Source: Chloroflexus sp. (GTDB lineage: Bacteria > Chloroflexota > Anaerolineae > Anaerolineales > Villigracilaceae). From it: a DNA stretch of 64,000 nt. Made by a program: the position numbers and the translations under genes. The number at the start of each line of letters is the position of its first letter. The stretch's first letter is position 1. This document shows, one piece after another, positions 1 to 9,120 of this stretch. The stretch covers positions 23,521-87,520 of the forward strand of contig DYHT01000003.1 of assembly GCA_020723995.1 (NCBI GenBank). The letters are read 5' to 3'. The notes under the pieces are model-generated. The model was not told where the DNA came from. It worked only from the letters and a program-made list of their open reading frames with translations, and did no database searches.

Positions 1-677
1 AGGAGTTGGTCAATTTGCCGCAGGCCAGAACGGTGGATCAGGCGCGCCTGCGCTGTGCTGAACGGGACAATGACGCTGTTGTCCTGGCTGCCAAACATGC
101 CGCCGCCCCTGGAGGCCAACAGGCCGACAATGCGGAAGGGTTGTCCCTCGATGCGCACCGTCTCGCCGATCACGCCATCCCGGCGGTCGAACAACTTGTC
201 CGCCACGCCCGGGCCGATGACGGCCACCGAGGCGCGTCCCAATTCCTGATCCTGGGTCAGGAAGTCGCCCTCGAGCAAAGAATAGTTTTGCATGGAAAAG
301 TACTCCGGCGTAGTTCCAGTAATACTGATATTCATAGACTGGCCGCCAGCCGTGATCGTCCCACTGCCCTGGATGACCGGCGCGACCATGGCCACGTCCG
401 GCGCGGACAAGGGATCGGCAATAGCCTGCGCGTCGGCCAGGGTCAGCGGCTTGGCGTTGCGCACATCCGCAGCCCGGTTGCCAGAGGAGACGAACAGCAG
501 GTTGGTGCCGATGCTCGTGATGGCGCCGGTGATGCTGGATTGGGCGCCTTGTCCAATCGCCAGCATGGCGATCACCGCACCGACGCCGATGACGATGCCC
601 AGGATGGTCAGGCCAGAGCGCAATTTGTTGGCGTTCAGGCTTTCGAGCGCCTCGAGAATAGATTGTGTGATGTTCAT
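1..677 (-). CDS. MacB-type ABC transporter permease, N-terminal part
   Basis: Partial gene that runs off the window start; about 225 N-terminal residues are visible in the frame starting at the ATG at 677. The N-terminus has the layout of MacB/FtsX-type permeases: a short amphipathic stretch, a first membrane helix ([17 protein letters not shown], about residues 24-40), then an extracytoplasmic MacB_PCD-like domain with the usual TNLLFVSSG segment. The start overlaps the stop of the ATPase gene as ATGA, so the two are probably translationally coupled. With the ATPase and the membrane-fusion protein it forms a MacAB-like exporter whose substrate cannot be read from the sequence. Another long open frame on this strand at 10-684 has a composition unlike protein and is a shadow. 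Confidence 0.85.
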   Translation of the reverse strand, partial: MNITQSILEALESLNANKLRSGLTILGIVIGVGAVIAMLAIGQGAQSSITGAITSIGTNLLFVSSGNRAADVRNAKPLTLADAQAIADPLSAPDVAMVAPVIQGSGTITAGGQSMNISITGTTPEYFSMQNYSLLEGDFLTQDQELGRASVAVIGPGVADKLFDRRDGVIGETVRIEGQPFRIVGLLASRGGGMFGSQDNSVIVPFSTAQARLIHRSGLRQIDQL

Positions 678-1354
678 GTTTCATTCTCCAGCAGACCGTC
701 CATCAGGCGGATGACGCGTTGGGTGTGTTTGGCGATAGCCGGGTCGTGGGTTACGATGATCAATGTCGTTCCCCGTTCGCGATTCAAAGCAAGCAGTAAA
801 TTCATGATCTCGTGGCCCGACTTGGAATCCAGGTTTCCGGTCGGCTCGTCCGCCAGGATGATGGCCGGGTTATTGACCAGGGCACGGGCGATGGCAACGC
901 GCTGCTGCTCGCCGCCGGAAAGCTCCGTTGGGCGGTGACCTATGCGGTCACCCAGATCAACCGATTCCAGGGCGGCGCGCGCCCGCGCTTTGCGATCGCT
1001 GGTGACCCCCGCGTAGCGCAAAGGCAGTTCGACGTTTCCCAGGGCTGTGGTGCGCGCAAGCAGGTTGAAGATCTGGAAAACGAAACCGACCTTCCGGTTG
1101 CGGATGGTTGCCAATTGATCGTCGTTGAGCGTGGAAACCGTCTCCCCATCCAGGAAATATTCCCCGGAAGATGGCCGATCGAGGCAGCCCAGCAGATTCA
1201 TCAACGTGGACTTACCCGAGCCGGACGGCCCCATAATGGCAACCACTTCGCCGCGCTGGATGGTCAGCGATACGCCGCACAAAGCATGGACTTCCACCTC
1301 GCCCATTTTATAGACTTTGGTCAGGTTTTCGGCAACGATAACTGGGTTTTCCAT
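674..1354 (-). CDS. ABC transporter ATP-binding protein, MacB/LolD type
   Basis: 226-aa cytoplasmic ATPase of the lipoprotein/macrolide exporter class. Walker [10 protein letters not shown] at residues 42-50, Q-loop FVFQIFNLL (Q94), ABC signature LSGGEQQ near 145-151, Walker B ILADEP near 166-171 followed by the family-typical TGNLDS, and switch His203. Length is normal for the family. It lies between the membrane-fusion gene, whose TAA overlaps this ATG, and the permease gene, with which it shares an ATGA overlap. The three form one operon. The ATPase would power the permease; nothing shows the substrate. Confidence 0.93.
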   Translation of the reverse strand: MENPVIVAENLTKVYKMGEVEVHALCGVSLTIQRGEVVAIMGPSGSGKSTLMNLLGCLDRPSSGEYFLDGETVSTLNDDQLATIRNRKVGFVFQIFNLLARTTALGNVELPLRYAGVTSDRKARARAALESVDLGDRIGHRPTELSGGEQQRVAIARALVNNPAIILADEPTGNLDSKSGHEIMNLLLALNRERGTTLIIVTHDPAIAKHTQRVIRLMDGLLENET

Positions 1355-2790
1355 TAATCGCCTCCGCCCATGCCTCCACCGAAGGGACCCCCATCGCCGT
1401 CACTACCCGGGCCGAACGTCGTCGCCGGCGGGTTCAGGATGATCAAATCACCCTCTTTCAGATCGCCGGCCACAACCTCACTCACCGTGTCGGACGACGC
1501 GCCGAGCGTGATCTTGACTTCCACGGGTTGACCATAGCGCAGCACATAGACCACGCGCTGGCCGTCCACCAGGCGCACGGCCCGGTTGAGCACCAGCAAT
1601 ACGTCTTTCAGAGCATTGACCACCACGTTGACGGCGGCAGTCATGCCGGGTTTGACCTGAGCATCTGCGTCGCTTATCTCGACTGTGACAGTAAAGTTGA
1701 CCGCGCCCTGGGCAACATCCCCGACCTGGGCTACCTGGGTCACCTGACCGTGATATTCCTTGCCGAAGATGGCATCAAAGGTGATGACCACCGGCTGCCC
1801 AACCTTGACGCTGTTGATATCCACTTCTGAGACCTGCACATCTGCCAGGAGAAGTGAAAGGTCGTCGAGACGAAAACCATTTGCGCCGGTTTTGACCTGA
1901 TCACCTGGCATTACGTTCACAACATTGATTGTCCCGGCAAAGGGCGCTGTCAGGCGCGCCATGTTCAAAGTCGCCTGGATGGCAGCTATTTTGGCACGCG
2001 CGGCTTCGACATCTGCCGCAGCCGGACCGTCCTTCAAACGCTCCCACTCGCGTTGAACGTCTTCCAATTGCGCTTGAGCCAGGGCGAGATTGGCGCGGGC
2101 TGCATCTATATCGCGGCTGCCGGGTACGAGCAGGAAGAAATTCAAATTGTTCTGGGCGCTTTTGAGCGACTGCTCGGCGTTGTAGAGGTTCGTGTACGCC
2201 TGGGCTTTGCGCGCATCGTCATCCGGCAGGTCTTTTACGTAATCATAGGCTGTCCTGGCCTGATCGTAACTCTTCTGCGCCAGGGTGTATTTCGCCTGGG
2301 CGTTCTGAATGTCGGCCGAGGTGCCGCCGCGGTTTGCACCCAGCAAGCCATCCAGGGTGGCTTTGGCGCTGTTGTAACTTTTTTGAGCCTGGACTAGGTT
2401 CACTTGCGCCTGGGCACGCTGTGTGTTGGAGTCAAGCAGATTATCCAGATTGCGCTGGGCAGTCACCAGGTCGGCTTGCGCCAGGATGACGTTTTGGGGC
2501 AGGGAAGTCTCCGCAAGCGTTGCCAGCACGTCGCCCGCCGCAACCGAGTCTCCGATGATGATATTTACCTTTTCCACGCTGCCGCTGGTTTGCCAGGTCA
2601 GGATGGCGGTCTGGTGGGCGCGCACCGTACCGGTCGCCCCGATGGTGGCGGTCAGCGAGCCGCGTTCAGCCTTAACCGTCTGAAATTGACCAGCGGCTGC
2701 AACCTGATTACGGGTGTTGAGCCAGAATGCGCCCGCGATTAGCGCAATGATCACAACCGCGCCAATGATGATCCACGTCTTTTTCTTCAT
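1354..2790 (-). CDS. HlyD/MacA-like membrane-fusion protein
   Basis: 478-aa periplasmic-adaptor-type subunit. One N-terminal membrane anchor (about residues 7-24) is followed by the first half of a biotinyl-lipoyl-like domain, a long Ala/Gln-rich coiled-coil hairpin (about 100-270), the second lipoyl half (TAPFAGTI) and beta-barrel domains. The C-terminus ends in a Gly/Asp-rich tail ([11 protein letters not shown]), common in MacA-like proteins of Gram-positive and Chloroflexota relatives. The start is supported by a GGAGG site about 10 nt upstream. It is the first gene of the exporter operon with the ATPase and permease. In a monoderm it would act at the outer face of the membrane rather than bridge to a TolC. 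Confidence 0.88.
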   Translation of the reverse strand: MKKKTWIIIGAVVIIALIAGAFWLNTRNQVAAAGQFQTVKAERGSLTATIGATGTVRAHQTAILTWQTSGSVEKVNIIIGDSVAAGDVLATLAETSLPQNVILAQADLVTAQRNLDNLLDSNTQRAQAQVNLVQAQKSYNSAKATLDGLLGANRGGTSADIQNAQAKYTLAQKSYDQARTAYDYVKDLPDDDARKAQAYTNLYNAEQSLKSAQNNLNFFLLVPGSRDIDAARANLALAQAQLEDVQREWERLKDGPAAADVEAARAKIAAIQATLNMARLTAPFAGTINVVNVMPGDQVKTGANGFRLDDLSLLLADVQVSEVDINSVKVGQPVVITFDAIFGKEYHGQVTQVAQVGDVAQGAVNFTVTVEISDADAQVKPGMTAAVNVVVNALKDVLLVLNRAVRLVDGQRVVYVLRYGQPVEVKITLGASSDTVSEVVAGDLKEGDLIILNPPATTFGPGSDGDGGPFGGGMGGGD

Positions 2791-2852
2791 TATCGTTTCT
2801 TCCTCCGTAAAATAAAGATATTTGATAGTCTCGAAATTTTTTGCTTGATTTG

Positions 2853-3623
2853 CTAAAGAGTCGCTTCAACGGGGGTGAGCGTTTCCAGGGCTTTGATTTC
2901 CCGGTAGGTGAGTGTCCAGACGCTGGATTCGTAGATATTGTACCAGCCGCTAATCAGGAATAGAGGCGAGAACAGCACCAGGAAGAAGAACGGCAGGGCG
3001 ACGAGGATGGCGATGATCCAAGTCAGAGGACCGCTGGCGAAGAGACTGGTGACGCCAAAGGCGACCAGGCCAGGGATGGCGGCGACGATCAGGCCCGCCA
3101 GTCCGGTAATCAGGTAAACTGGAATGAGCAGGAAGAATAGGAGCATCACACCGATCCCGAAGCCGATGCCGATGCCGAGCATGACCAGCCACATCAGCGC
3201 GGCGCTCTTCCAGTTGCGTTTGAACATTGCCCAGCCGCGGCTGAAAGACTCACCCACGCCGGCATCCTCCAGCGCCGCTTCCCGCACGAAGAATTGGCGC
3301 AGCAGGCCCAGGAAGATCATCAGGATGATGAAGGCGAAGATGAACAGAAAGGCGCACCCGATGGCGGCGACCGTCCCGCCGAAGGCCAGACCGTTGCTGC
3401 CACTCTCCACACTGAAGAAGAACAGCACACCCACGCCAATGATCAGCAAAACGAAGAGGATGGCCGGCAGGCTGATGATCAGGTCAATCACCCACATGCG
3501 GAAGGCGCGCCGCGACCAGCCCAGTTTCCAGCCCTGCTTGAAGCCAACCCTGGTGCCGGTCTGCTCATAATCGTCCACCATGCGGAGGATTGCGGTTTCC
3601 GACACGTAGCGGACAAAGGTCAT
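2853..3623 (-). pseudogene. Multi-spanning membrane protein lacking its N-terminus
   Basis: The ORF from the ATG at 3623 encodes 256 aa with several strongly hydrophobic segments and two internally similar helix-plus-GW modules (KQGWKLGWSRRAFRM, SRGWAMFKRNWKSA), resembling the large Chloroflexota membrane-protein families annotated as DUF7544 or GDPD-membrane-domain-like. The reading frame stays open upstream of the ATG and encodes more of a membrane helix (FILILAVI) back to about 3653. There it runs into the coding sequence of a sigma factor in a different frame. I read this as loss of the 5' part of the gene, leaving about 256-266 residues. Function unknown. It could still be translated from the internal ATG. 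Confidence 0.55.
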
Positions 3624-3625
3624 GA

Positions 3626-3928
3626 TTACAGCCAGGATGAGGATGAACCCGGCGAGTGGCGCAGCGTGTCCAGCGCGGCGTTGACGGCGATGCGGTACAG
3701 CCAGTTGCGCAGGGGAGAGACCGGGCGGTAGGATGCCAGCTTCAGCCAGGCGCGGATAAAAGCTTCCTGGGCGGCATCTTCAGCCAGTTGTACGTCGCCG
3801 CACAGTCGGTAGACCACGTTCACCACACCAGCCTGGTGGCGGCGGACTAGTTCCCCAAAAGCACTGCGGTCACCTTTTTGCGCCTTTGCGACCAGGCTGG
3901 CTTCGGTTTCCGCAGGAGATGTCATCAA
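3626..3928 (-). pseudogene. ECF sigma factor, truncated after region 2
   Basis: 100 aa. The N-terminal half is a clear ECF sigma-70 region 2: GDRSAFGELVRRHQ, then YRLCGDVQLAEDAAQEAFIR and the SPLRNWLYRIAVN segment. ECF factors need region 4 for -35 recognition and are usually 170-200 aa. This ORF ends at 3626 after an unrelated tail (SPGSSSSWL), so region 4 is missing. The DNA at about 3640-3656 is where sigma similarity stops and a membrane-helix-coding frame begins. A deletion joining the two genes explains both truncations. Probably nonfunctional as a sigma factor. Confidence 0.7.
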
Positions 3929-4169
3929 CGCCGTCCATCCTTTCTGCTCTTGGCTGCTACTCTATTAACGGGATATAACTCAATTTTATTCGGAAACAGG
4001 GTTATGTCACAGGAAATGAGTGAATCCCGCACCCTTTTTGACAGGAATCTTATATAATACATTGTGATTATTGTCGCAAGCATTGGTGACATTAAAGCCT
4101 GTGTGTCGAATAAAAGATTGGGTATCATGTTATTGATACTATTGGTATTGTCAACATGTTGGAGGCTCA
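3929..4169. other. Divergent intergenic region before the GltD-like gene
   Basis: 241-bp AT-rich spacer between the truncated sigma gene (minus) and the GltD-like gene (plus). A TATAAT box lies at 4053-4058. A TTGACA at 4038-4043 is only 9 bp upstream of it, too close to form a normal promoter pair. The plus-strand gene has a good ribosome site (GGAGG, 4161-4165) four nt before its ATG. Confidence 0.45.
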
Positions 4170-5606
4170 ATGCAAACGATCCCTGGCGAATATTTGGAAA
4201 TAGACCGCAAAGCGCGCGTCTACATGCCCTACCAGGACCTGACCCTGCGCTCAGCAACAGAACGGGTATGTGACTTTGGCGATGTAGTCATCCCACTTGA
4301 TTCGGATCGGGCCATGCTGGAAGCTTCGCGCTGCATTCACTGCCCCGACCCGGCGCCGTGCATGTTGGCCTGCCCGTGCCACAACGACATCCCCTCAGCC
4401 ATGTGGCTGATCGAACAAGGGCGGTATGTCGAAGCCGCTCAATTGTACCGGCAAACCAGTTCACTGCCTGAAATTTGCTCACGTGTTTGCCCGCACGAAC
4501 AACTTTGCCAGGGTTCCTGCGTACTCAACAAGACCCACGAACCGGTGCTGTGCGGCCCGCTGGAAACCTTCGTCACCTGCTACGAGCGCAAGATGGAGGG
4601 TGTGGCCATCCCGGTCGGCCCGCCAAGCGGCAGGAAAGTCGCCATCGTCGGCGCGGGCCCGGCCGGCCTGGGTTGCGCTGAGAGTCTGATCCAGAAAGGC
4701 CATGCCGTAACCTTCTTCGATAGCAAGCCGGCCCCCGGAGGCCTGCTCGTCTATGGCATCCCCAACTTCAAACTGGCCAAGGAAGTCTTCTTCTGCCGCT
4801 GGGGCGATTACGAAAAGGCGGGCGCCAAATTCGTCGGTAACACCTATATCGGTAATGACAAGACCATTGATGACTTGTTCAAAGAAGGTTTCGAGGCCGT
4901 GTTCATCGGCGTGGGCGTTGGCATCGACGCCAAGATGGAAGTGCCCGGCGAAGACCTGCCCGGCGTATACGAAGCCACCGATTTCCTGATGCGCGGCAAC
5001 ACCGACCTGAACCTGCTCCCGGAAGATCAGCGCGAGCGACCTTCCATCGGCAAACGCGTGGCGGTCATCGGCGGCGGCGATACGGCTTCCGACTGCCTGC
5101 GCACCGCCCTGCGCATTGGCGCGGAACAGGTCATCTGCCTCTACCGCCGCACTGAAAAGGAAATGCCCGGCGGCAAGAAAGACCGCCAGATGGCGAAAGA
5201 AGAAGGCGCCCAGTACCGCTTTTTAACCCAACCGGTGAAATTCATCGCCGGTGAAGACGGCCAACTGGCTGCCATCGAGTGCATCGAAATGAAACTGGGC
5301 GAGCCGGACGCCAAAGGCCGCCGCAAGCCGGTGCCGATCGAAGGCTCGAATTTCTCTGTGGCCGCCGATACGGCCATCAAGGCCCTTGGCTACTGGCCGG
5401 ACCCGGTCATCGGCGAGTCCACCCCCGGCCTGGAGACGCACGACTGGGGCCTGATCAGCGTGGTGGACAAAGAGACCGGCGCCACCAGCCGGGCGGGCGT
5501 CTTCGCCGGCGGCGATGTCGTCACTGGTCCCGACCTGGTGGTCACGGCCATGGTGTCCGGCCGCAAGGCTGCCATAGCGATGGATGAGTATTTGAGAGGC
5601 AAGTAA
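4170..5606 (+). CDS. gltD: GltD-like FAD/NAD(P) oxidoreductase (glutamate synthase small-subunit family)
   Basis: 478 aa. The N-terminal Fer4_20-type domain carries the cysteines expected for iron-sulfur clusters (C55, C58, C64, C68/C70, then CSRVCPHEQLCQGSC). It is followed by an FAD-binding GAGPAG near residue 162 and an NAD(P)-binding GGGDTA about 140 residues later. This is the layout of the glutamate synthase beta subunit and of the NfnB/SudA flavoproteins, which move electrons between NAD(P)H and a partner. No gltB large subunit or nfnA lies in the window, so the partner is unknown and the symbol is by family only. A strong Shine-Dalgarno site fixes the start, and a 12-bp terminator hairpin follows the gene. 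Confidence 0.85.
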   Translation: MQTIPGEYLEIDRKARVYMPYQDLTLRSATERVCDFGDVVIPLDSDRAMLEASRCIHCPDPAPCMLACPCHNDIPSAMWLIEQGRYVEAAQLYRQTSSLPEICSRVCPHEQLCQGSCVLNKTHEPVLCGPLETFVTCYERKMEGVAIPVGPPSGRKVAIVGAGPAGLGCAESLIQKGHAVTFFDSKPAPGGLLVYGIPNFKLAKEVFFCRWGDYEKAGAKFVGNTYIGNDKTIDDLFKEGFEAVFIGVGVGIDAKMEVPGEDLPGVYEATDFLMRGNTDLNLLPEDQRERPSIGKRVAVIGGGDTASDCLRTALRIGAEQVICLYRRTEKEMPGGKKDRQMAKEEGAQYRFLTQPVKFIAGEDGQLAAIECIEMKLGEPDAKGRRKPVPIEGSNFSVAADTAIKALGYWPDPVIGESTPGLETHDWGLISVVDKETGATSRAGVFAGGDVVTGPDLVVTAMVSGRKAAIAMDEYLRGK

Positions 5607-5650
5607 ACCTTCGCACCATATTCCGTTTACCAATGCGCATCATACTTCGT

Positions 5651-5685
5651 ACAGAGACGACCCGAAAGGTCGTCTCTGTTTCTTA
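5651..5685 (+). terminator. Rho-independent terminator after the GltD-like gene
   Basis: A perfect 12-bp stem (5651-5662 with 5668-5679), loop CGAAA, followed by the T-rich tract TTTCTTATTT. It separates the GltD-like gene from the HExxH gene. Confidence 0.85.
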
Positions 5686-5693
5686 TTTGTGGT

Positions 5694-5699
5694 TATAAT
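5694..5699 (+). promoter_or_regulatory. -10 box 7 nt before the start codon (leaderless start)
   Basis: TATAAT at 5694-5699 is followed by 7 nt and then ATG at 5707. Transcription would begin at or within a base or two of the start codon. No clear -35 is visible. This favours the ATG at 5707 over the GTG at 5689, which lies upstream of the -10 box. Confidence 0.6.
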
Positions 5700-5706
5700 C
5701 ACCCGC

Positions 5707-6981
5707 ATGTTTGTTCACATCCTACATAAGGTCGAAATCGCCGTCTTTGCCATCTGTCTCAGCGCCTTGCTCGGCGGCAGCACCCTGCTGGCCCCCTCCG
5801 ATGCGATCGACCGCACGCGCGCCTTCACCCGCCCGGTCGAATTCGATTACTTCGATTGGACGCTGGACGCCTTCGGCGTCAAATTCGCCCAAGCGGCCAG
5901 CGGAACCCCCTTTTATTTCAATGAAAGCGCCCAGCGCCAGATCGTCCGCGATTACCTGCGCCTGACAGAACAGATTTTACAGGACGAGAACAAACTCAAA
6001 CTGATCTACGCCAACCCGCAGGTGAAAAACCCGCAGGCCGTCTCGGCCGGCCTGCGGGCAACCTTGGCGAGTCTCTACGCGCGGCAGGGCGAACTGGCTC
6101 CAATCGCCGAAGCTGTGCTGCAGGAACAAATCAGCGCCCTGGTGAGCGAGCTGGGCCTGACAACCGGTGGCCAGCCCATCCCGCCGGTCCTATTTCACAT
6201 CAGCCCGCTACCCTACAACCTGATCGTCTCGCCGCGCGACAAGATCCAAGAGGATGCCAGCATTTCACTGCTGCCCGACCTGACTGTTGACCACCAGGCC
6301 GCACTCGAAGCGCAGGTGGACAAAGCCCTCAATGTCTCCTCGCTGGTCGTGCCGGTGGGCGGCATCGGCTCGTATCCGACCATGGTGATGCGCACCACTT
6401 CCCTGGATTGGCTTACGAACACCATCGCCCACGAGTGGATCCACAACTGGCTCACCCTGCGGCCGTTGGGATTGAACTACGAAACCACCTCCGAACTGCG
6501 CACCATGAACGAGACAACCGCCTCCATCGCCGGAGGCGAGATCGGGGCGCTCATCATCCAGCGTTACTACCCCGAATTGACTCAAGCCCTCATGCCTCAA
6601 ACCGTGCAGATCGCCCTGCCGCTGGGCCGCCCCGACCCGAACGACTTGCGCAAGCCCTTCGACTTCCGCACCGAGATGCACGCCACGCGCGTGACTGTGG
6701 ATAATCTGCTGGCCGAGGACAAGATCGAAGAGGCCGAGGCTTATATGGAATTGCGCCGCCAACTCTTTTGGGAGAACGGTTATCCCATCCGCAAGCTCAA
6801 CCAGGCTTATTTCGCCTTCTACGGCGCGTATGCGGATATTCCCGGCGGCGCGGCGGGCGCAGACCCGGTCGGCCCGGCAGTGCGTCAACTGCGCGCCCAA
6901 AGCGCCTCGCTGGGCGAGTTCCTGCGCTGCATCGCACAGATGTCCTCGTTCCAGCAGTTGCAAGCGGCGCTATCGAAATGA
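5707..6981 (+). CDS. Membrane-anchored HExxH metallopeptidase-like protein, unknown family
   Basis: 424 aa. An N-terminal hydrophobic helix (about residues 8-30) acts as signal anchor; the rest appears soluble and would lie outside the cell. HEWIH at 242-246 is a zinc-binding HExxH motif in a helix (NTIAHEWIHNW). Glu269, in NETTASIAGGE 23 residues later, is placed like the third zinc ligand of gluzincin peptidases. I do not recognise the family and no substrate is suggested. The preceding terminator and own -10 box indicate a single-gene unit. The start at 5707 is chosen because of the -10 box seven nt upstream. Confidence 0.6.
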   Translation: MFVHILHKVEIAVFAICLSALLGGSTLLAPSDAIDRTRAFTRPVEFDYFDWTLDAFGVKFAQAASGTPFYFNESAQRQIVRDYLRLTEQILQDENKLKLIYANPQVKNPQAVSAGLRATLASLYARQGELAPIAEAVLQEQISALVSELGLTTGGQPIPPVLFHISPLPYNLIVSPRDKIQEDASISLLPDLTVDHQAALEAQVDKALNVSSLVVPVGGIGSYPTMVMRTTSLDWLTNTIAHEWIHNWLTLRPLGLNYETTSELRTMNETTASIAGGEIGALIIQRYYPELTQALMPQTVQIALPLGRPDPNDLRKPFDFRTEMHATRVTVDNLLAEDKIEEAEAYMELRRQLFWENGYPIRKLNQAYFAFYGAYADIPGGAAGADPVGPAVRQLRAQSASLGEFLRCIAQMSSFQQLQAALSK

Positions 6982-6999
6982 TTTACGATTGACGATCAC

Positions 7000-7086
7000 G
7001 TTTCCCTGCGTTTCGACAGGCCGGGCGTGGTCGGCATGTCCAACGCGGGGCCGGGCACCAACGGCAGCCAGCTCATCAGGGGATGA
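7000..7086 (+). pseudogene. Cyclophilin-type peptidyl-prolyl isomerase remnant
   Basis: In the frame at 7021 the DNA encodes FDRPGVVGMSNAGPGTNGSQL and then ends at a TGA (7084-7086). This matches the most conserved cyclophilin segment (GxxxMANAGPNTNGSQFFI). Nothing cyclophilin-like precedes or follows, so only about 25 codons of an isomerase gene survive, just after the HExxH gene. Confidence 0.6.
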
Positions 7087-7108
7087 ATCCCCCTGCTGAG
7101 TTCATGAA

Positions 7109-7126
7109 AGTCGGCTGAAGCCGACT
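7109..7126. repeat. 18-bp perfect inverted repeat
   Basis: 8-bp arms AGTCGGCT/AGCCGACT with a 2-nt centre, in the spacer before the PrsW-like gene. No T-tract follows, so it is not an obvious terminator. It resembles the other small palindromes in this window. Confidence 0.6.
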
Positions 7127-7177
7127 CCGCTTCCGGCAGGCTGTTACAAGAAAGATAGGTAACCCCTAAAGGACAAA

Positions 7178-8392
7178 ATGCAAAGCCGATCTTACCACCT
7201 CCCCTCTCTATTCCTCGCCATCTTCAGCGGGCTGGGGATTCTTTTCACATTCAGCGGCGGGATGTTCATGCTCCTTTCGGGCGTACTCGCACTGGGCCGG
7301 CCAGCGCTTTTCCAAAATCTCGCTGCCGCGCCTGACAGTGATTTCCTCCTTGCTAACGGATTGTTCCTTTGTGCGGTATTGCTGACACCATCGCTGTACT
7401 ACAGCCTGCGTAGAATAAGCGCTAAATCCATACAACCGGCTTCCATTCGCCCGATCCGCTTCTGGCAGGTAATCGTGATCCTGGCGCTTTGGGTTATTTC
7501 AGTCCTTTTGGGCGCCTGGCCGGGGAACCACCTCGAGGTAAGCTGGCCTGTGACGCCGCTCTTCTACCTGCCAGCGATTGCCCTGCCCGTACTGACCCTG
7601 CTCTGGATCGGCCTGGGCGGCCTGCCGCTCGGCTCCCGCCAGCGCCTGTGGGGCACCTTCGGGATAGGGATGCTGGCCGGCCCGGGCCTGGCCGCATTGG
7701 CCGAATCCGTGATCTACCTCAGCTTGGCGGTCTTAGGCCTCGGCCTGCTGGCTTTCCACCCCGAATGGATGGGGACTTTTACGCAGATCGAGACACAATT
7801 AGCCTCAGCCAGAGACCTGGATACCATCCTGGCAGTCCTTGCACCCTACCTGATGAATCCGCTCGTGATCCTGCTGGCAGTCTTCGTCATGGCGGGCCTG
7901 GTGCCGTTGATCGAGGAGCTGGTCAAGCCCATCGCGGTTTGGTTGCTGGCGGGTCGTCTGCGCAGCCCGGCCCAGGGTTTCGCACTGGGCATATTGAGCG
8001 GGGCGGGATTCGCGCTGGTGGAGGGCTTGGTGGCGGCCAGCAGCGCCGGAGAAGACTGGAGTGTGTTGGCCGTGGCACGCGCTGGCGGGAGCCTTATGCA
8101 CATCCTGGCAACCGGGCTGATGGGCTGGGGAATCGCCTCGGCCTGGCAGGAACGTCGTATCCTGCGTCTGATCGGCTCATACGCGCTATCCGTCAGCATT
8201 CACGGCCTGTGGAACGGCATGACGGTGATGATCGTGTTCGGAGGCTTGCGCGCCTTCCTCGCCGGGGCAAGCCCGGATGTGCTGGGCACTTCGATCAGCA
8301 TTGCCGGTGTGAGCCTGCTGGTCATCCTGTCCGCGTTCACGCTAATCACCCTGGTGCTGCTCAACCGAAAGCTCAGGCCGGTTACACCATGA
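7178..8392 (+). CDS. PrsW-family intramembrane protease-like protein
   Basis: 404 aa, about 9-10 predicted membrane helices. It has the motifs of PrsW/CPBP-type membrane proteases in order: LIEELVKP (E246, E247, K250), FALVEGL a helix later, GGSLMHILATG (H308) and SIHGLWNG (H342, N346). In Bacillus, PrsW cleaves an anti-sigma factor; no anti-sigma gene is adjacent here, so the substrate is unknown. It lies 53 nt before a separately promoted dedA-like gene. Confidence 0.75.
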   Translation: MQSRSYHLPSLFLAIFSGLGILFTFSGGMFMLLSGVLALGRPALFQNLAAAPDSDFLLANGLFLCAVLLTPSLYYSLRRISAKSIQPASIRPIRFWQVIVILALWVISVLLGAWPGNHLEVSWPVTPLFYLPAIALPVLTLLWIGLGGLPLGSRQRLWGTFGIGMLAGPGLAALAESVIYLSLAVLGLGLLAFHPEWMGTFTQIETQLASARDLDTILAVLAPYLMNPLVILLAVFVMAGLVPLIEELVKPIAVWLLAGRLRSPAQGFALGILSGAGFALVEGLVAASSAGEDWSVLAVARAGGSLMHILATGLMGWGIASAWQERRILRLIGSYALSVSIHGLWNGMTVMIVFGGLRAFLAGASPDVLGTSISIAGVSLLVILSAFTLITLVLLNRKLRPVTP

Positions 8393-8402
8393 GATAATGT
8401 TG

Positions 8403-8408
8403 TATAAT
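8403..8408 (+). promoter_or_regulatory. -10 box of the dedA-like gene
   Basis: TATAAT at 8403-8408, 31 nt before the ATG at 8440. An AAGGA ribosome site lies between them, so this gene has a normal leader, unlike the leaderless ones. No clear -35 is visible. Confidence 0.5.
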
Positions 8409-8439
8409 CGCCCAGCCTACTTCAAAATAAGGATAGATC

Positions 8440-9093
8440 ATGCAAATTCTTCTTCAAGTCGTTGACATTTTTTTTCACCTGGACATATACCTGAGGGATG
8501 TCATCTCCACTTACGGCGTATGGACCTATGCTCTGCTTTTCTTCGTCATTTTCCTGGAGACCGGCTTCGTGGTGACCCCCTTCCTGCCCGGCGATTCGCT
8601 GCTCTTCGCCGCCGGGACGTTTGCCGCGCTGGGGGCGCTCAACCCGTTCGTGCTTTTCATTTTGCTGACCGCGGCAGCCATCCTGGGCGATACGGTCAAC
8701 TACTGGATCGGTCACGCCATCGGGGCTCGTGCCTTCAGCGGCGAGATCAAATGGATCAAAAAGGAATACATGGAGCGCACGCACGCCTTCTTCGAGAAGC
8801 ATGGCGGCAAGACCATTTTCCTGGCGCGCTTTGTGCCTATCGTGCGCACCTTCGCCCCTTTCGTGGCCGGGGTGGGCAGGATGTCGTATGGTTATTTTAT
8901 TTCCTACAACGTGTTCGGCGGGATTGTCTGGGTGGCGCTGTTCGTGGCGGCCGGTTTTTTCTTCGGCAATATTGACTTCGTCAAGCACAACTTCTCGCTG
9001 GTTATCATGGCCATCATCCTCATTTCAATCGTGCCGATGGTGGTGGAGGCTGTGAAGGCGAGGAGAGAGAAACGAGTGAAAAGTAACGAGTAG
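8440..9093 (+). CDS. DedA-family membrane protein
   Basis: 217 aa integral membrane protein of the DedA/VTT superfamily, whose members include undecaprenyl-phosphate and phospholipid flippases. Visible hallmarks: ETGFVVTPFLPGDSLLF near residues 39-55, and the conserved core ARFVPIVRTFAPFVAGVG about 80 residues later with both functional arginines. The very C-terminus (KARREKRVKSNE) is encoded by a degenerate 7-nt repeat that also contains the stop codon. Shine-Dalgarno AAGGA supports the start. Confidence 0.9.
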   Translation: MQILLQVVDIFFHLDIYLRDVISTYGVWTYALLFFVIFLETGFVVTPFLPGDSLLFAAGTFAALGALNPFVLFILLTAAAILGDTVNYWIGHAIGARAFSGEIKWIKKEYMERTHAFFEKHGGKTIFLARFVPIVRTFAPFVAGVGRMSYGYFISYNVFGGIVWVALFVAAGFFFGNIDFVKHNFSLVIMAIILISIVPMVVEAVKARREKRVKSNE

Positions 9094-9094
9094 A
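9060..9094. repeat. Degenerate heptamer repeat at the 3' end of dedA
   Basis: Five consecutive 7-nt units: GAGGAGA, GAGAAAC, GAGTGAA, AAGTAAC, GAGTAGA. The last unit contains the dedA stop codon, so the repeat supplies the end of the protein. Confidence 0.5.
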
Positions 9095-9120
9095 AAAAAA
9101 CCAATTGCGTGGAAACGTTG

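Noticed and set aside
10..684. 224-aa minus-strand ORF at the window start
   Set aside because: Arg/His/Pro/Gly-rich composition typical of an out-of-frame shadow; the MacB-like permease occupies another frame of the same strand.
4038..4058. TTGACA plus TATAAT as a consensus promoter
   Set aside because: Spacing is only 9 bp; a similar close pair at 52506-52525 (8 bp) is likewise not a standard promoter. The -10 alone may still be used.
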